Below are positions 1-5,607 of a DNA stretch of 9,540 bases, in pieces (the first letter of the stretch is position 1; each line of letters starts with the position of its first letter). The position numbers were made by a program, and so were the translations under genes. Source of the DNA: an uncultured Clostridia bacterium (GTDB taxonomy: Bacteria > Bacillota > Clostridia > UMGS1810). The notes beneath the pieces are model-generated. The model ran no database searches. It saw only the letters and a program-made list of their open reading frames with translations, and was not told where the DNA came from. The stretch is from positions 1-9,540 of the forward strand of contig CAJLYL010000065.1 in assembly GCA_905210855.1 (NCBI GenBank). The letters run 5' to 3'.

Positions 1-92
1 GGCTCGCTCAGACAGCTGTGCGGTGGCGCAGAACTCGCTCGCTCAAAATAAAATATACACCCCATCGCCTTGCGCAAATTTTCGCTCGGACG

Positions 93-119
93 GTAGGGGG
101 CGATGCCCACATCGCCCCG
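93..119 (+). repeat. Palindromic hairpin repeat, copy 1
   Basis: GTAGGG is followed by a perfect 9-bp stem, GGGGCGATG at 97-105 and CATCGCCCC at 110-118, with loop CCCA. The same 27 bases recur exactly at 8965-8991, and a diverged inverted copy lies at 8757-8784. No T-run follows, so it is not an obvious terminator. CATCGCC also occurs nearby at about 63-69 and 127-133, so alternative pairings are possible. The rest of 1-230 shows short CTCGCTC repeats and no gene that I can support. Confidence 0.85.
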
Positions 120-232
120 TGCAAACCATCGCCTCGCACGAATAAACACTTATGATATTCGTCAGTAAATTTGTTAACAATATGTTAATTTTCACAAAAT
201 TAAAAAAAGCACTGGTATTATTGAAAATTATA

Positions 233-241
233 TGTTATAAT
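233..241 (+). promoter_or_regulatory. Extended -10 promoter of ftsZ
   Basis: TGTTATAAT is an extended -10 element (TGn followed by the consensus TATAAT at 236-241). The expected -35 position, about 213-218, is poor, which extended -10 promoters tolerate. Transcription would begin near 248, leaving a leader of about 26 bases with AGGAGG at 261-266. Confidence 0.5.
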
Positions 242-273
242 TCTAAGTAGTATGGTGTGAAGGAGGAAAAATC

Positions 274-1350
274 GTGATAGAATTGGATAACGAAAGAGAA
301 ATGAGTGCAAAAATGCTTGTTGTCGGAGTGGGCGGCGGCGGAAACAACGCTGTCAGCAGAATGATTAACGAAGGTCTGTCGGGTGTTGATTTTGTTGCAA
401 TAAACACCGATAAGCAGGCGCTTTATAAACTCAATGCAGATAAAGTTACATCGAAAATTCAGATAGGCGAAAAGCTCACAAAGGGTCTCGGCGCAGGAGC
501 TAATCCCGAAATCGGGCAGAAAGCTGCCGAGGAGAGCAAGGAGGATATTAAAAAAGCCGTGCAGGACGCGGACATGATATTCATTACCGCAGGCATGGGC
601 GGCGGCACAGGTACAGGTGCGGCACCCATAGTTGCGTCCATTGCAAAAGAACTCGGCATACTCACTGTCGGCGTTGTTACAAAGCCTTTCTCATATGAGG
701 GCAAGAAGAGAATGAACCGTGCGCTCGCAGGTATAGAGCAGCTCAAGGACTATGTTGACGCGCTCATTGTTATACCTAACGACAAGCTGGAGAGCGCCTG
801 CGTTGAGCAGACAAAGGTTCTCGACGCATACCGACTTGCGGACGGCGTGCTCAACCAAGGCGTCAAGGGCATTGCAGACCTCATCTCGTCGCCCGGTAAC
901 ATCAATGTTGACTTTGCCGACGTCACCACCGTTATGCGCAATTCCGGCATAGCGCACATGGGCATCGGCCGTGCAAGCGGAGACAACAGGGCAGAAAAGG
1001 CAGTCAACATGGCTATCAACAGCCCTCTGCTTGAGACAACCATCGACGGCGCTACCAAGATTGTTGTAAACATCGCCGGCGGTGCAGACCTCACTCTCTT
1101 TGAGGTAAACCAGGCAGGCGGACTCATTCACGAGCTTGTTGATGAGGATGCCGACATCATCTTCGGTAACTCCATTGACGATTCTCTCGGTGAGGAGATT
1201 GTTGTCACAATCATCGCTACGGGATTTGCCGGCGGCAAAAAGCCGGAGGCTGCATCCCCTGCGGAAGAAAACAACGGTGCGGACAAGTTCCCCAAATCTG
1301 TTTTCGATGATGACGACGTAGAGATTCCGTCATTTTTGACGAGAAGATAG
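274..1350 (+). CDS. ftsZ: Cell division GTPase FtsZ
   Basis: FtsZ is the tubulin homologue that polymerises with GTP into the cytokinetic Z-ring at midcell. The 358-residue product has the N-terminal VGVGGGGNNAV nucleotide loop (residues 17-27), the tubulin signature GGGTGTG (109-115) and the T7 catalytic loop NVDFAD, with N211, D213 and D216. It ends in the conserved tail DDVEIPSFLTRR, which in the family binds FtsA/SepF-type membrane anchors. The disordered linker before the tail is short, about 30 residues, so the protein is slightly smaller than the 380-residue Bacillus form. The start is GTG, placed by AGGAGG seven bases upstream. It is the first gene of a probable ftsZ-nrdR operon with a 22-base gap. 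No ftsA/ftsQ lies just upstream, and no spoIIGA-sigE pair follows as in many Clostridia. Confidence 0.97.
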   Translation: MIELDNEREMSAKMLVVGVGGGGNNAVSRMINEGLSGVDFVAINTDKQALYKLNADKVTSKIQIGEKLTKGLGAGANPEIGQKAAEESKEDIKKAVQDADMIFITAGMGGGTGTGAAPIVASIAKELGILTVGVVTKPFSYEGKKRMNRALAGIEQLKDYVDALIVIPNDKLESACVEQTKVLDAYRLADGVLNQGVKGIADLISSPGNINVDFADVTTVMRNSGIAHMGIGRASGDNRAEKAVNMAINSPLLETTIDGATKIVVNIAGGADLTLFEVNQAGGLIHELVDEDADIIFGNSIDDSLGEEIVVTIIATGFAGGKKPEAASPAEENNGADKFPKSVFDDDDVEIPSFLTRR

Positions 1351-1372
1351 TTTTTTTCGGGAGGGCGGATTA

Positions 1373-1828
1373 ATGAAATGTCCATATTGTGAATGCACGG
1401 AGAGCAAGGTCATTGACTCCAGACCCGTCGATGACGGCGCCTCCATACGCAGGCGCAGAGAGTGCCTTAATTGTGAAAAGAGGTTTACAACATATGAGCA
1501 GATAGAATCTGTGCCGCTTGTCATCATAAAAAAAGACGGCAAGCGCGAGGTGTATAACCGCCAAAAGCTCATCAACGGTATTCTGCGCGCGTGTGAGAAA
1601 ACCCCCGTGAGCTACTCACAGATAGAGTCTCTTGTTTCTGAGGTGGAAACAGGGCTGTACAGCCGCATGGACAAGGAGATTCCGTCAACCGAGATTGGCG
1701 AGCTTGTCATGGAAAAGCTGAAAAAGCTCAATGACATAGCTTATGTAAGGTTTGCGTCGGTTTACAGAGAGTTCAAGGATGTGAATACCTTCCTGGATGA
1801 GCTGAACAGACTCTTGCATTCTAACTGA
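1373..1828 (+). CDS. nrdR: Ribonucleotide reductase transcriptional repressor NrdR
   Basis: NrdR senses ATP/dATP and represses ribonucleotide reductase genes by binding NrdR boxes. The 151 residues are the family's usual length. The N-terminal zinc ribbon is intact, with C3, C6, C31 and C34 (CPYC and CLNC), followed by the basic run RRRREC and the typical RFTTYE. The ATP-cone domain covers roughly residues 48-140, beginning at VPLVIIKKDGKREVYNRQKL. The ATG is preceded by GGGAGG at 1359-1364, eight bases away. Proximity to ftsZ suggests cotranscription and a link between division and dNTP supply. A hairpin with a T-run follows the stop. I saw no NrdR box in the window, so its targets are elsewhere. 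Confidence 0.96.
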   Translation: MKCPYCECTESKVIDSRPVDDGASIRRRRECLNCEKRFTTYEQIESVPLVIIKKDGKREVYNRQKLINGILRACEKTPVSYSQIESLVSEVETGLYSRMDKEIPSTEIGELVMEKLKKLNDIAYVRFASVYREFKDVNTFLDELNRLLHSN

Positions 1829-1839
1829 TAAAAAGGAGT

Positions 1840-1874
1840 GGGGCATCGCGTTCTGCGATGCCCCTGATTTTTTT
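1840..1874 (+). terminator. Terminator-like hairpin between nrdR and dusB
   Basis: A perfect 10-bp stem, GGGGCATCGC at 1840-1849 and GCGATGCCCC at 1855-1864, has a 5-base loop (GTTCT). Two bases of spacer and seven T (1868-1874) follow. By form this is a strong intrinsic terminator for ftsZ-nrdR. Oddly, the dusB start codon is only two bases after the T-run, and the sole good ribosome binding site (AAGGAG, 1832-1837) lies before the hairpin, so it may act as an attenuator or a translational bridge. Confidence 0.85.
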
Positions 1875-1876
1875 GT

Positions 1877-2860
1877 ATGAAGAGAAATTTAACCATAGGC
1901 AGTGTAAAACTTAAAAATAACATCCTCATGGCGCCCATGGCAGGGGTCACGGATTTTGCATTCCGCCATATGTGCCTCAAATTCGGCGCAGGGCTTGTGT
2001 GTACCGAGATGATCAGCTCCAAGGCGCTGTATTATAACGACGCCAAAACCATGCAGCTGATTGAGACGGACGGCAGCGAAGCTCCGTTTGCGGTGCAGAT
2101 TTTCGGCTCGGAGCCGCTCATCATGGCTCAGACGGCATACAAGGCGCTCTCGAGCGGCGCGGCAATTTTGGACATAAACATGGGCTGCCCTGCGCCCAAG
2201 GTGGCAAACAACGGCGACGGCAGCGCCCTGCTCAAAAACCCTAAGCTCGTCGGCGAGATAGTGCGCGCCGTTGTCGCTGCGGTCGATGTGCCCGTCACTT
2301 GCAAGATAAGGAGCGGATTTGACGCGGTTGCCGATGTGGCGGAGCTTGCAAAGATTATCGAGGACGGCGGCGCGGCGGCAATCACGGTGCATCCGCGCAC
2401 GCGCGCCATGTATTACTCGGGCACTGCGGACAGAAGCCTGATTAAAAAGGTCAAGGACAGCGTAAAAATCCCCGTCATAGGCAACGGAGACATCTTCACC
2501 GCGGAATCGGCGCTTTCCATGATGGAGGAGACCGGCTGCGACGGCGTAATGGTGGCGAGGGGCGCGCAGGGCAATCCTTTCATCTTCAGGCAGATAAACG
2601 AGCTTTTTGCGCACGGCGAGGTGAGCTGTCACCCCACGCAGGCGGAGCGGCTCGACTGCATGACGGAGCACATCAGGCTGCTGCTTGAGTGCAAGGGGGA
2701 GTACGTGGGCATAAGAGAAGCGCGCGGTCACATTGCGTGGTACCTCAAGGGTATGCGTGACAGCGCGCGTATGCGGCAGAGGATATTTACGATAACCGAT
2801 GCGGACGAGCTTTTCTCCGTGCTCGCCGCCTATGGGCGGAGCCTTGTTCAGTCTGACTGA
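1877..2860 (+). CDS. dusB: tRNA-dihydrouridine synthase, DusB family
   Basis: The enzyme uses FMN and NADPH to reduce uridine to dihydrouridine in the D-loop of tRNA. The 327-residue protein is full length for the family. It shows the TIM-barrel start LKNNILMAPMAGVTD, the catalytic loop NMGCPAPKV with Cys104, CKIRSGF with Lys143, the HPRTRAMYYSG segment with His172, and the FMN-phosphate motif GNGDI. The C-terminal helical domain covers about the last 80 residues. An in-frame stop at 1865-1867 prevents a start before 1868, so ATG 1877 is the only natural start that keeps the first strand. No ribosome binding site lies directly before it. The coding sequence is visibly richer in G+C at third positions than the secreted-protein genes further right. 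The 3' end overlaps the convergent DUF1836 gene by 13 bases. Confidence 0.94.
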   Translation: MKRNLTIGSVKLKNNILMAPMAGVTDFAFRHMCLKFGAGLVCTEMISSKALYYNDAKTMQLIETDGSEAPFAVQIFGSEPLIMAQTAYKALSSGAAILDINMGCPAPKVANNGDGSALLKNPKLVGEIVRAVVAAVDVPVTCKIRSGFDAVADVAELAKIIEDGGAAAITVHPRTRAMYYSGTADRSLIKKVKDSVKIPVIGNGDIFTAESALSMMEETGCDGVMVARGAQGNPFIFRQINELFAHGEVSCHPTQAERLDCMTEHIRLLLECKGEYVGIREARGHIAWYLKGMRDSARMRQRIFTITDADELFSVLAAYGRSLVQSD

Positions 2861-3426
2861 TTTTCGCTCTGCGGCGCGGTTGCGGCGTCGCAGAGCTTTT
2901 CTGTCAGCAGCTTTGTCATGCTTGAGAATATGGCCACCTGCATGACGAGGTCGCCCGTGTCGGGGTGATTGCCGCGCTCCATCACCGGCGATGTGAAATC
3001 GTGAATCTGCTTTTTAATGTGCTCAACCGCGCGGTTGTAGTTGACTGTGAAGCCGGAATATACTTCCTTTATCTTTTCCTCCGCCATGTCGGACGGAATT
3101 ATTTTTTGAATTGTCGCCATGCTCAGCGTTTGCTTCAGCGAGCATATCATTATCAGGTACGCCAGGTGTACTCTGGAGTATTTTTTCTTCACCGGCGCAG
3201 GCATTATCTTCAGCTTGACATAGTTGTTTATCATAGACGCGGTGATGAATTTTTCGTCATTGCCGCCGTCCGTGAATATGCCCAAATATTCGCCGAGCAG
3301 GATTATCACCTGGTCCATGTAGAGGTCAAACTGCGGTAGGACGCCCCAGTCGGGCAGGGGATAGCTGCCGATTGCGCTCTCGGTGTTTAATATACCGTTT
3401 CTGAGTTTTTCTATATCATAGTTCAT
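2848..3426 (-). CDS. DUF1836 family protein, putative HTH regulator
   Basis: The 192-residue protein fits the Firmicute DUF1836 family by its PLPDWGVLPQFDLYMDQV opening (about residues 23-40) and the core ITASMINNYVKLKIMPAPVKKKYS (about 61-84). That core resembles the DNA-binding helices and wing of MerR-type proteins. It is followed by the conserved HLAYLIMICSLKQTLS helix. The family is commonly predicted to regulate transcription; its ligand and targets are not known to me. I place the start at ATG 3426 because AGGTG at 3438-3434 sits seven bases before it. A TTG six bases upstream would lie against the ribosome binding site. The C-terminal codons contain a hairpin that looks like the dusB terminator. 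The gene is divergent from the ECF S-component gene. Confidence 0.85.
   Translation of the reverse strand: MNYDIEKLRNGILNTESAIGSYPLPDWGVLPQFDLYMDQVIILLGEYLGIFTDGGNDEKFITASMINNYVKLKIMPAPVKKKYSRVHLAYLIMICSLKQTLSMATIQKIIPSDMAEEKIKEVYSGFTVNYNRAVEHIKKQIHDFTSPVMERGNHPDTGDLVMQVAIFSSMTKLLTEKLCDAATAPQSENQSD
2866..2900 (+). terminator. dusB terminator inside the convergent gene
   Basis: GCTCTGCGGCGC at 2866-2877 pairs with GCGTCGCAGAGC at 2885-2896: 12 bp with one G-U, and a 7-base loop. TTTT follows at 2897-2900. It starts five bases after the dusB stop and lies wholly within the last codons of the minus-strand DUF1836 gene. The T-run is short and is absent in the other orientation, so it should serve only dusB. 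Confidence 0.6.
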
Positions 3427-3449
3427 TATCAATCACCTCGTCTGTCTAT

Positions 3450-3478
3450 ATGATATCACATAAAACGCCGCATTACAA
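3450..3478 (-). promoter_or_regulatory. Promoter of the DUF1836 gene
   Basis: Read on the minus strand, TTGTAA (3478-3473), a 17-base spacer and TATCAT (3455-3450) form a plausible sigma-A promoter with one or two mismatches per box. Transcription would start near 3443, giving a very short leader holding the AGGTG ribosome binding site. Confidence 0.55.
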
Positions 3479-3591
3479 TACATAGACTAAAAAATCAGTT
3501 AAAATCGTCAAAATGCATATCATGCGGTTATCACAAGAAAAACCGACAAAAACAGTAGGAATAAAGGGTGAATGTTTGTGACAAAGAATAA

Positions 3592-3620
3592 TTGCAACTT
3601 GCCGCCTTTTGTGATATACT
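3592..3620 (+). promoter_or_regulatory. Promoter of the ECF S-component gene
   Basis: TTGCAA (3592-3597), a 17-base spacer and TATACT (3615-3620) with a TGA extension directly before the -10 form a good sigma-A promoter. The predicted start is near 3627, giving a leader of about 50 bases. A near-palindrome TTTGTGACAAA (3575-3585) lies just upstream of the -35 and could be a regulator site, but nothing supports a specific factor. Confidence 0.7.
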
Positions 3621-3634
3621 CATTCAAAGGGTCG

Positions 3635-3671
3635 GGAGCCGCGGGCTTCCGCTCCAAAAAAAGAGAGGGAG
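3635..3671 (+). ncRNA. Possible H-type pseudoknot in the leader, holding the ribosome binding site
   Basis: Stem 1 pairs GGAGC (3635-3639) with GCTCC (3651-3655). The loop segment CTTCC (3646-3650), directly adjoining the 3' strand of stem 1, can pair with GGGAG (3667-3671), the ribosome binding site, giving stem 2 with one G-U. The connecting loops are CGCGGG and an A-rich 11-base stretch. This is the geometry of the preQ1-I and SAM-II riboswitches, but I do not recognise the consensus of either. A competing 7-bp hairpin, GGGAGCC (3634-3640) with GGCTTCC (3644-3650), would free the ribosome binding site. The call rests on pairing only. Confidence 0.35.
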
Positions 3672-3677
3672 TGTATT

Positions 3678-4202
3678 ATGATGAATAATGCAACAAATGA
3701 CAACAAAATCAGATTAACAGTGACAACTGCTATGCTCGCGGCGATTGTCTGCGTGGCGACAATGGCGGTGCGCATACCTTCACCCATGGATGGCTACATG
3801 AACCTCGGTGACGCTTTCGTCCTGCTGTCGGGCTTCATTCTCGGCCCTGTTTACGGCGGAATTGCCGGCGGACTCGGCTCATGCATTGCAGATCTTATCG
3901 GCTATCCGATATATGCTCCCGGAACCTTTGTTATAAAATTCCTCATGGCTATGTGCGCAGGAATTGCCTATAAAAAGAGCCAAGGTTTTGCGTCTCAGCT
4001 TGTCGGCTCTGTCATCAGTGAGGTTATCATGATTGCGGGCTATTTTCTCTATGCCGCTTTGCTCATGGGCAAGTCGTGGGCTGCGGCGGCAAGCATCCCG
4101 GGCAACATCGCTCAGGGTGTTGTGGGCATAGTTGCCGCACTGGCAATCATGGCTGTGCTTAAAAAGAATAAGGCGCTCGGAAATATTGTCGGGCTTAGAT
4201 AA
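3678..4202 (+). CDS. ECF transporter S component, substrate unknown
   Basis: This is a 174-residue integral membrane protein with about five or six hydrophobic segments. It is the substrate-binding S subunit of an energy-coupling factor vitamin importer, which must pair with EcfA/EcfA'/EcfT encoded elsewhere. The segments GYMNLGDAFVLLSGFILGP (about residues 38-56) and GGLGSCIADLIGYPIYAPGTFVIK (about 65-88) are characteristic of the large riboflavin-type S-component group that includes HmpT-like proteins. These motifs do not fix the substrate; hydroxymethylpyrimidine, a B6 vitamer or another small vitamin are options. Two ATGs stand in tandem (3678 and 3681). GGGAG at 3667-3671 suits the first with a 6-base gap. 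It is a single-gene unit with its own promoter and terminator. Confidence 0.85.
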   Translation: MMNNATNDNKIRLTVTTAMLAAIVCVATMAVRIPSPMDGYMNLGDAFVLLSGFILGPVYGGIAGGLGSCIADLIGYPIYAPGTFVIKFLMAMCAGIAYKKSQGFASQLVGSVISEVIMIAGYFLYAALLMGKSWAAAASIPGNIAQGVVGIVAALAIMAVLKKNKALGNIVGLR

Positions 4203-4208
4203 TTGATT

Positions 4209-4256
4209 AAAAAAAGCGCATATTATTTTTTGCAAAAAATAATATGCGCTTTTTTT
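4209..4256. terminator. Long bidirectional terminator
   Basis: A perfect 23-base inverted repeat (4209-4231 and 4234-4256) is centred on GC, with core GCGCATATTAT and arms ending in seven A and seven T. It reads as a terminator on both strands. It begins seven bases after the ECF S-component stop and ends one base before the stop codon of the converging thioredoxin gene. Confidence 0.93.
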
Positions 4257-4257
4257 G

Positions 4258-4566
4258 TTACATATCTCCGAGCATCTGCTCTATCTCATTTTTCGGCTTA
4301 AATCCCACCGACACCGCCGCCGGCGAACCGTCTTTGAATGTTATCAGCGTAGGTATGCTTGTTATCTGATATTGGCTCGATATCTCGGGGTTCTCGTCCA
4401 CATCCACCTTTGCAACCGTTATCTCCGGATGCTCTGCCTCTATTTCGTCAAGTACCGACGCCATCATCTTGCACGGGCCGCACCACTGCGCCCAAAAATC
4501 CACAAGCACAGTTCCGTCTGCCGATGAAATTGTTTCTTCAAAATTATCCGTGTTCAGATGTTTCAT
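4258..4566 (-). CDS. trxA: Thioredoxin
   Basis: This small cytosolic disulfide reductase would be recycled by thioredoxin reductase and serves ribonucleotide reductase and other clients. The 102-residue product has the canonical WCGPC active site (W28-C32) preceded by VLVDFWAQ, then the family's KVDVDENP segment and the cis-proline loop SIPTL with Pro72. The length is usual, no signal peptide is present and no key residue is missing. ATG 4566 has AAAGGAG at 4583-4577, ten bases upstream. The gene is monocistronic. It converges with the ECF S-component gene and is divergent from bioY. Its promoter lies close to the BirA operator, which raises the possibility of a side effect of biotin on its expression. 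Confidence 0.96.
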   Translation of the reverse strand: MKHLNTDNFEETISSADGTVLVDFWAQWCGPCKMMASVLDEIEAEHPEITVAKVDVDENPEISSQYQITSIPTLITFKDGSPAAVSVGFKPKNEIEQMLGDM

Positions 4567-4597
4567 TTTTTAGTCTCTCCTTTGCATCTTTTGTCTT

Positions 4598-4626
4598 AGT
4601 ATATCACTAATTTAAAAAATAATCAA
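4598..4626 (-). promoter_or_regulatory. Promoter of trxA
   Basis: On the minus strand, TTGATT (4626-4621), a 17-base spacer and TATACT (4603-4598) preceded by TGA form an extended sigma-A promoter. The -35 box lies only six bases from the edge of the BirA operator. Confidence 0.65.
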
Positions 4627-4632
4627 TATCAA

Positions 4633-4665
4633 TTGTCAACCATTTAATTTCAAGGAGGTTGACAA
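4633..4665. promoter_or_regulatory. BirA (biotin) operator
   Basis: TTGTCAACC (4633-4641) and GGTTGACAA (4657-4665) form a perfect 9-bp inverted repeat with a 15-base spacer. The match extends to 10 bp with the outer A and T. This is the known architecture of BirA operators (TTGTnAACC, about 15 bases, GGTTnACAA) in E. coli and Firmicutes. The right half-site contains the whole TTGACA -35 box of the bioY promoter, so bound BirA-biotinyl-AMP should block polymerase. The gene immediately downstream encodes a biotin transporter, which agrees independently. Confidence 0.9.
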
Positions 4666-4687
4666 TCGGCTCAAAAGGTGATATAAT
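4659..4687 (+). promoter_or_regulatory. Consensus promoter of bioY
   Basis: TTGACA (4659-4664), exactly 17 bases, then TATAAT (4682-4687) with a TGA extension. Every position of both boxes matches the sigma-A consensus. Such strength fits a gene controlled by a repressor. The start is expected near 4694, leaving a 27-base leader. Confidence 0.92.
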
Positions 4688-4720
4688 CTCTCTTGTCAAA
4701 AAAACTATGGGGGAATACAA

Positions 4721-5266
4721 ATGAAAATCAAAACAAAAACAATAACCGAATGTGCAGTCTTCACGGCTCTGCTGTGCATTTTTTCGCCGATATCGTTTCC
4801 TGTCGGCCCTGTGCCGATAACCCTTGCCCTGTTTGCGGTCATGCTCGCCGCGATAGTGCTCGGGGTGAAAAAAGGCGTTGCGGCTGTGGTTACATATATC
4901 CTGCTCGGCGCGGTTGGTCTGCCGGTGTTCTCCGGTGCGCACGGCGGTGCTCAGGTGCTGCTCGGCCCCACGGGCGGTTACCTGTGGTCATATGTGCTCC
5001 TTGCAGCAATTGCCGGTGCGATCTCGGGCATAAAATCCGACAGCAAGCCGGTTTGCTATATCTTAGCTTTTGTCGGCTGCGTTGCCGGCACGGCGGTGTG
5101 CTACATCTGCGGCACTCTGCAATACATGGCGCTCTCGGGCAAGGGCTTTGCGGATTTGCTCGCGGTGTGCGTGTATCCTTTCATACCGCTCGACCTTGTA
5201 AAGGCGGTGTGCGCCGCATTGCTCGGCGTGAATGTCCGCGGTGCAATTGAGAGGAATATAAAGTAG
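4721..5266 (+). CDS. bioY: Biotin ECF transporter S component BioY
   Basis: BioY binds biotin in the membrane and works with the ECF energizing module, or alone at low capacity. The 181-residue protein has about six membrane segments and the BioY hallmarks: the PVGPVPITLALFAVMLA segment (about residues 27-43), GAVGLPVFSGAHGG (about 63-76) and LLGPTGGYLWSY (about 80-91). The length is typical. GGGGGAA at 4709-4715 serves as ribosome binding site for ATG 4721. No bioABDF genes or ecfAT genes are adjacent, so this is an orphan S component using a shared module. The BirA operator over its promoter implies induction when biotin is scarce, and the pairing suggests that the cell scavenges biotin. 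Confidence 0.95.
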   Translation: MKIKTKTITECAVFTALLCIFSPISFPVGPVPITLALFAVMLAAIVLGVKKGVAAVVTYILLGAVGLPVFSGAHGGAQVLLGPTGGYLWSYVLLAAIAGAISGIKSDSKPVCYILAFVGCVAGTAVCYICGTLQYMALSGKGFADLLAVCVYPFIPLDLVKAVCAALLGVNVRGAIERNIK

Positions 5267-5297
5267 TTGTCCGCAAAAAAAACATTATTCGGCGGAT

Positions 5298-5331
5298 AAT
5301 GCGGCGAGGGGGTATCTCTTGCCGCATTTTT
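5298..5331 (+). terminator. bioY terminator
   Basis: AATGCGGCGAGGG (5298-5310) pairs with CTCTTGCCGCATT (5316-5328): 13 bp with two G-U pairs and loop GGTAT. TTTTT follows at 5327-5331. It lies 31 bases after the bioY stop. Confidence 0.8.
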
Positions 5332-5400
5332 GCATATTCTTGCGGTTTTTGCTGATAATCGGTCTGCAAAAAAACAGCTGTTATACACAATTTCGCTTTT

Positions 5401-5442
5401 TGCAATTATTATTGCACAAAAAGATTTTTTTCCTTTTGTGCA
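5401..5442. repeat. Two overlapping inverted repeats upstream of the dockerin operon
   Basis: TGCAAT-TATT-ATTGCA (5401-5416) is a perfect 6-bp hairpin. Its right arm overlaps TGCACAAAA (5413-5421), which pairs with TTTTGTGCA (5434-5442) across 12 bases. The two structures exclude each other. The larger repeat ends 34 bases before the -35 box at 5477, where an activator or repressor could bind. No known operator consensus is recognised. The rest of the 341-base gap between bioY and the next gene holds the bioY terminator, the promoter and a structured leader. Confidence 0.5.
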
Positions 5443-5476
5443 TTGCTACAAACATGAAAAAACTCATTAAAACCGC

Positions 5477-5505
5477 TTGCTTTTTTGCCGGAATACCTTT
5501 ATAAT
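5477..5505 (+). promoter_or_regulatory. Promoter of the dockerin protein operon
   Basis: TTGCTT (5477-5482), a 17-base spacer and a consensus TATAAT (5500-5505). Transcription would start near 5512, giving a leader of about 96 bases before ATG 5608. Confidence 0.7.
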
Positions 5506-5528
5506 TGAATCATAATTAAAAGATGGCG

Positions 5529-5566
5529 GAGACTGTCTGCAAGCAAAACTCCTGCGCGGATGTCTC
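5529..5566 (+). other. Structured 5' leader stem-loop
   Basis: GAGAC (5529-5533) pairs with GTCTC (5562-5566). Inside it TCTGC (5536-5540) pairs with GCGGA (5556-5560), with one G-U and a small bulge. The leader also contains an ATG at 5560, but the real ribosome binding site is further down. It matches no riboswitch class that I recognise and may only stabilise the mRNA. Confidence 0.4.
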
Positions 5567-5607
5567 GGCGCTGTCAAAGAAATTTTAAAAAAGGATGGAG
5601 GAAGATT

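Noticed and set aside
171..180. TTGTTAACAA palindrome upstream of ftsZ, resembling a BirA half-site
   Set aside because: No matching half-site lies about 15 bases away; a 10-bp A+T-rich palindrome is weak evidence for an operator.
752..1131. Long open frames in other frames across ftsZ
   Set aside because: They overlap an unambiguous ftsZ, have no ribosome binding sites and encode low-complexity or compositionally odd peptides.
1328..1357. Small hairpin CGTCA/TGACG at the ftsZ end followed by T7
   Set aside because: Only 5 bp of stem, nine bases separate it from the T-run, and nrdR follows closely with its own ribosome binding site. It is unlikely to be a terminator.
1840..1864. nrdR hairpin as a fourth copy of the GTAGGGG repeat family
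   Set aside because: It shares GCGATGCCC with the repeats but lacks GTAGGGG and has a different stem order and loop. It is treated as a terminator.
1889..2731. 280-codon open frame antisense to dusB
   Set aside because: It is a shadow of G+C-rich dusB codons, rich in Arg/His/Ala, with no recognisable domain and the whole DusB family signature on the other strand.
3635..3671. TPP or known preQ1 riboswitch in the ECF S-component leader
   Set aside because: The leader is too short for a TPP riboswitch, and the conserved preQ1-I bases are not recognisable. Only the overall pseudoknot geometry is similar.
5560..5607. Upstream ATG at 5560 as start of the dockerin protein
   Set aside because: It would put a charged 16-residue extension before the signal peptide, lies in the leader stem-loop and has no ribosome binding site. 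ATG 5608 has GGAGG at six bases.
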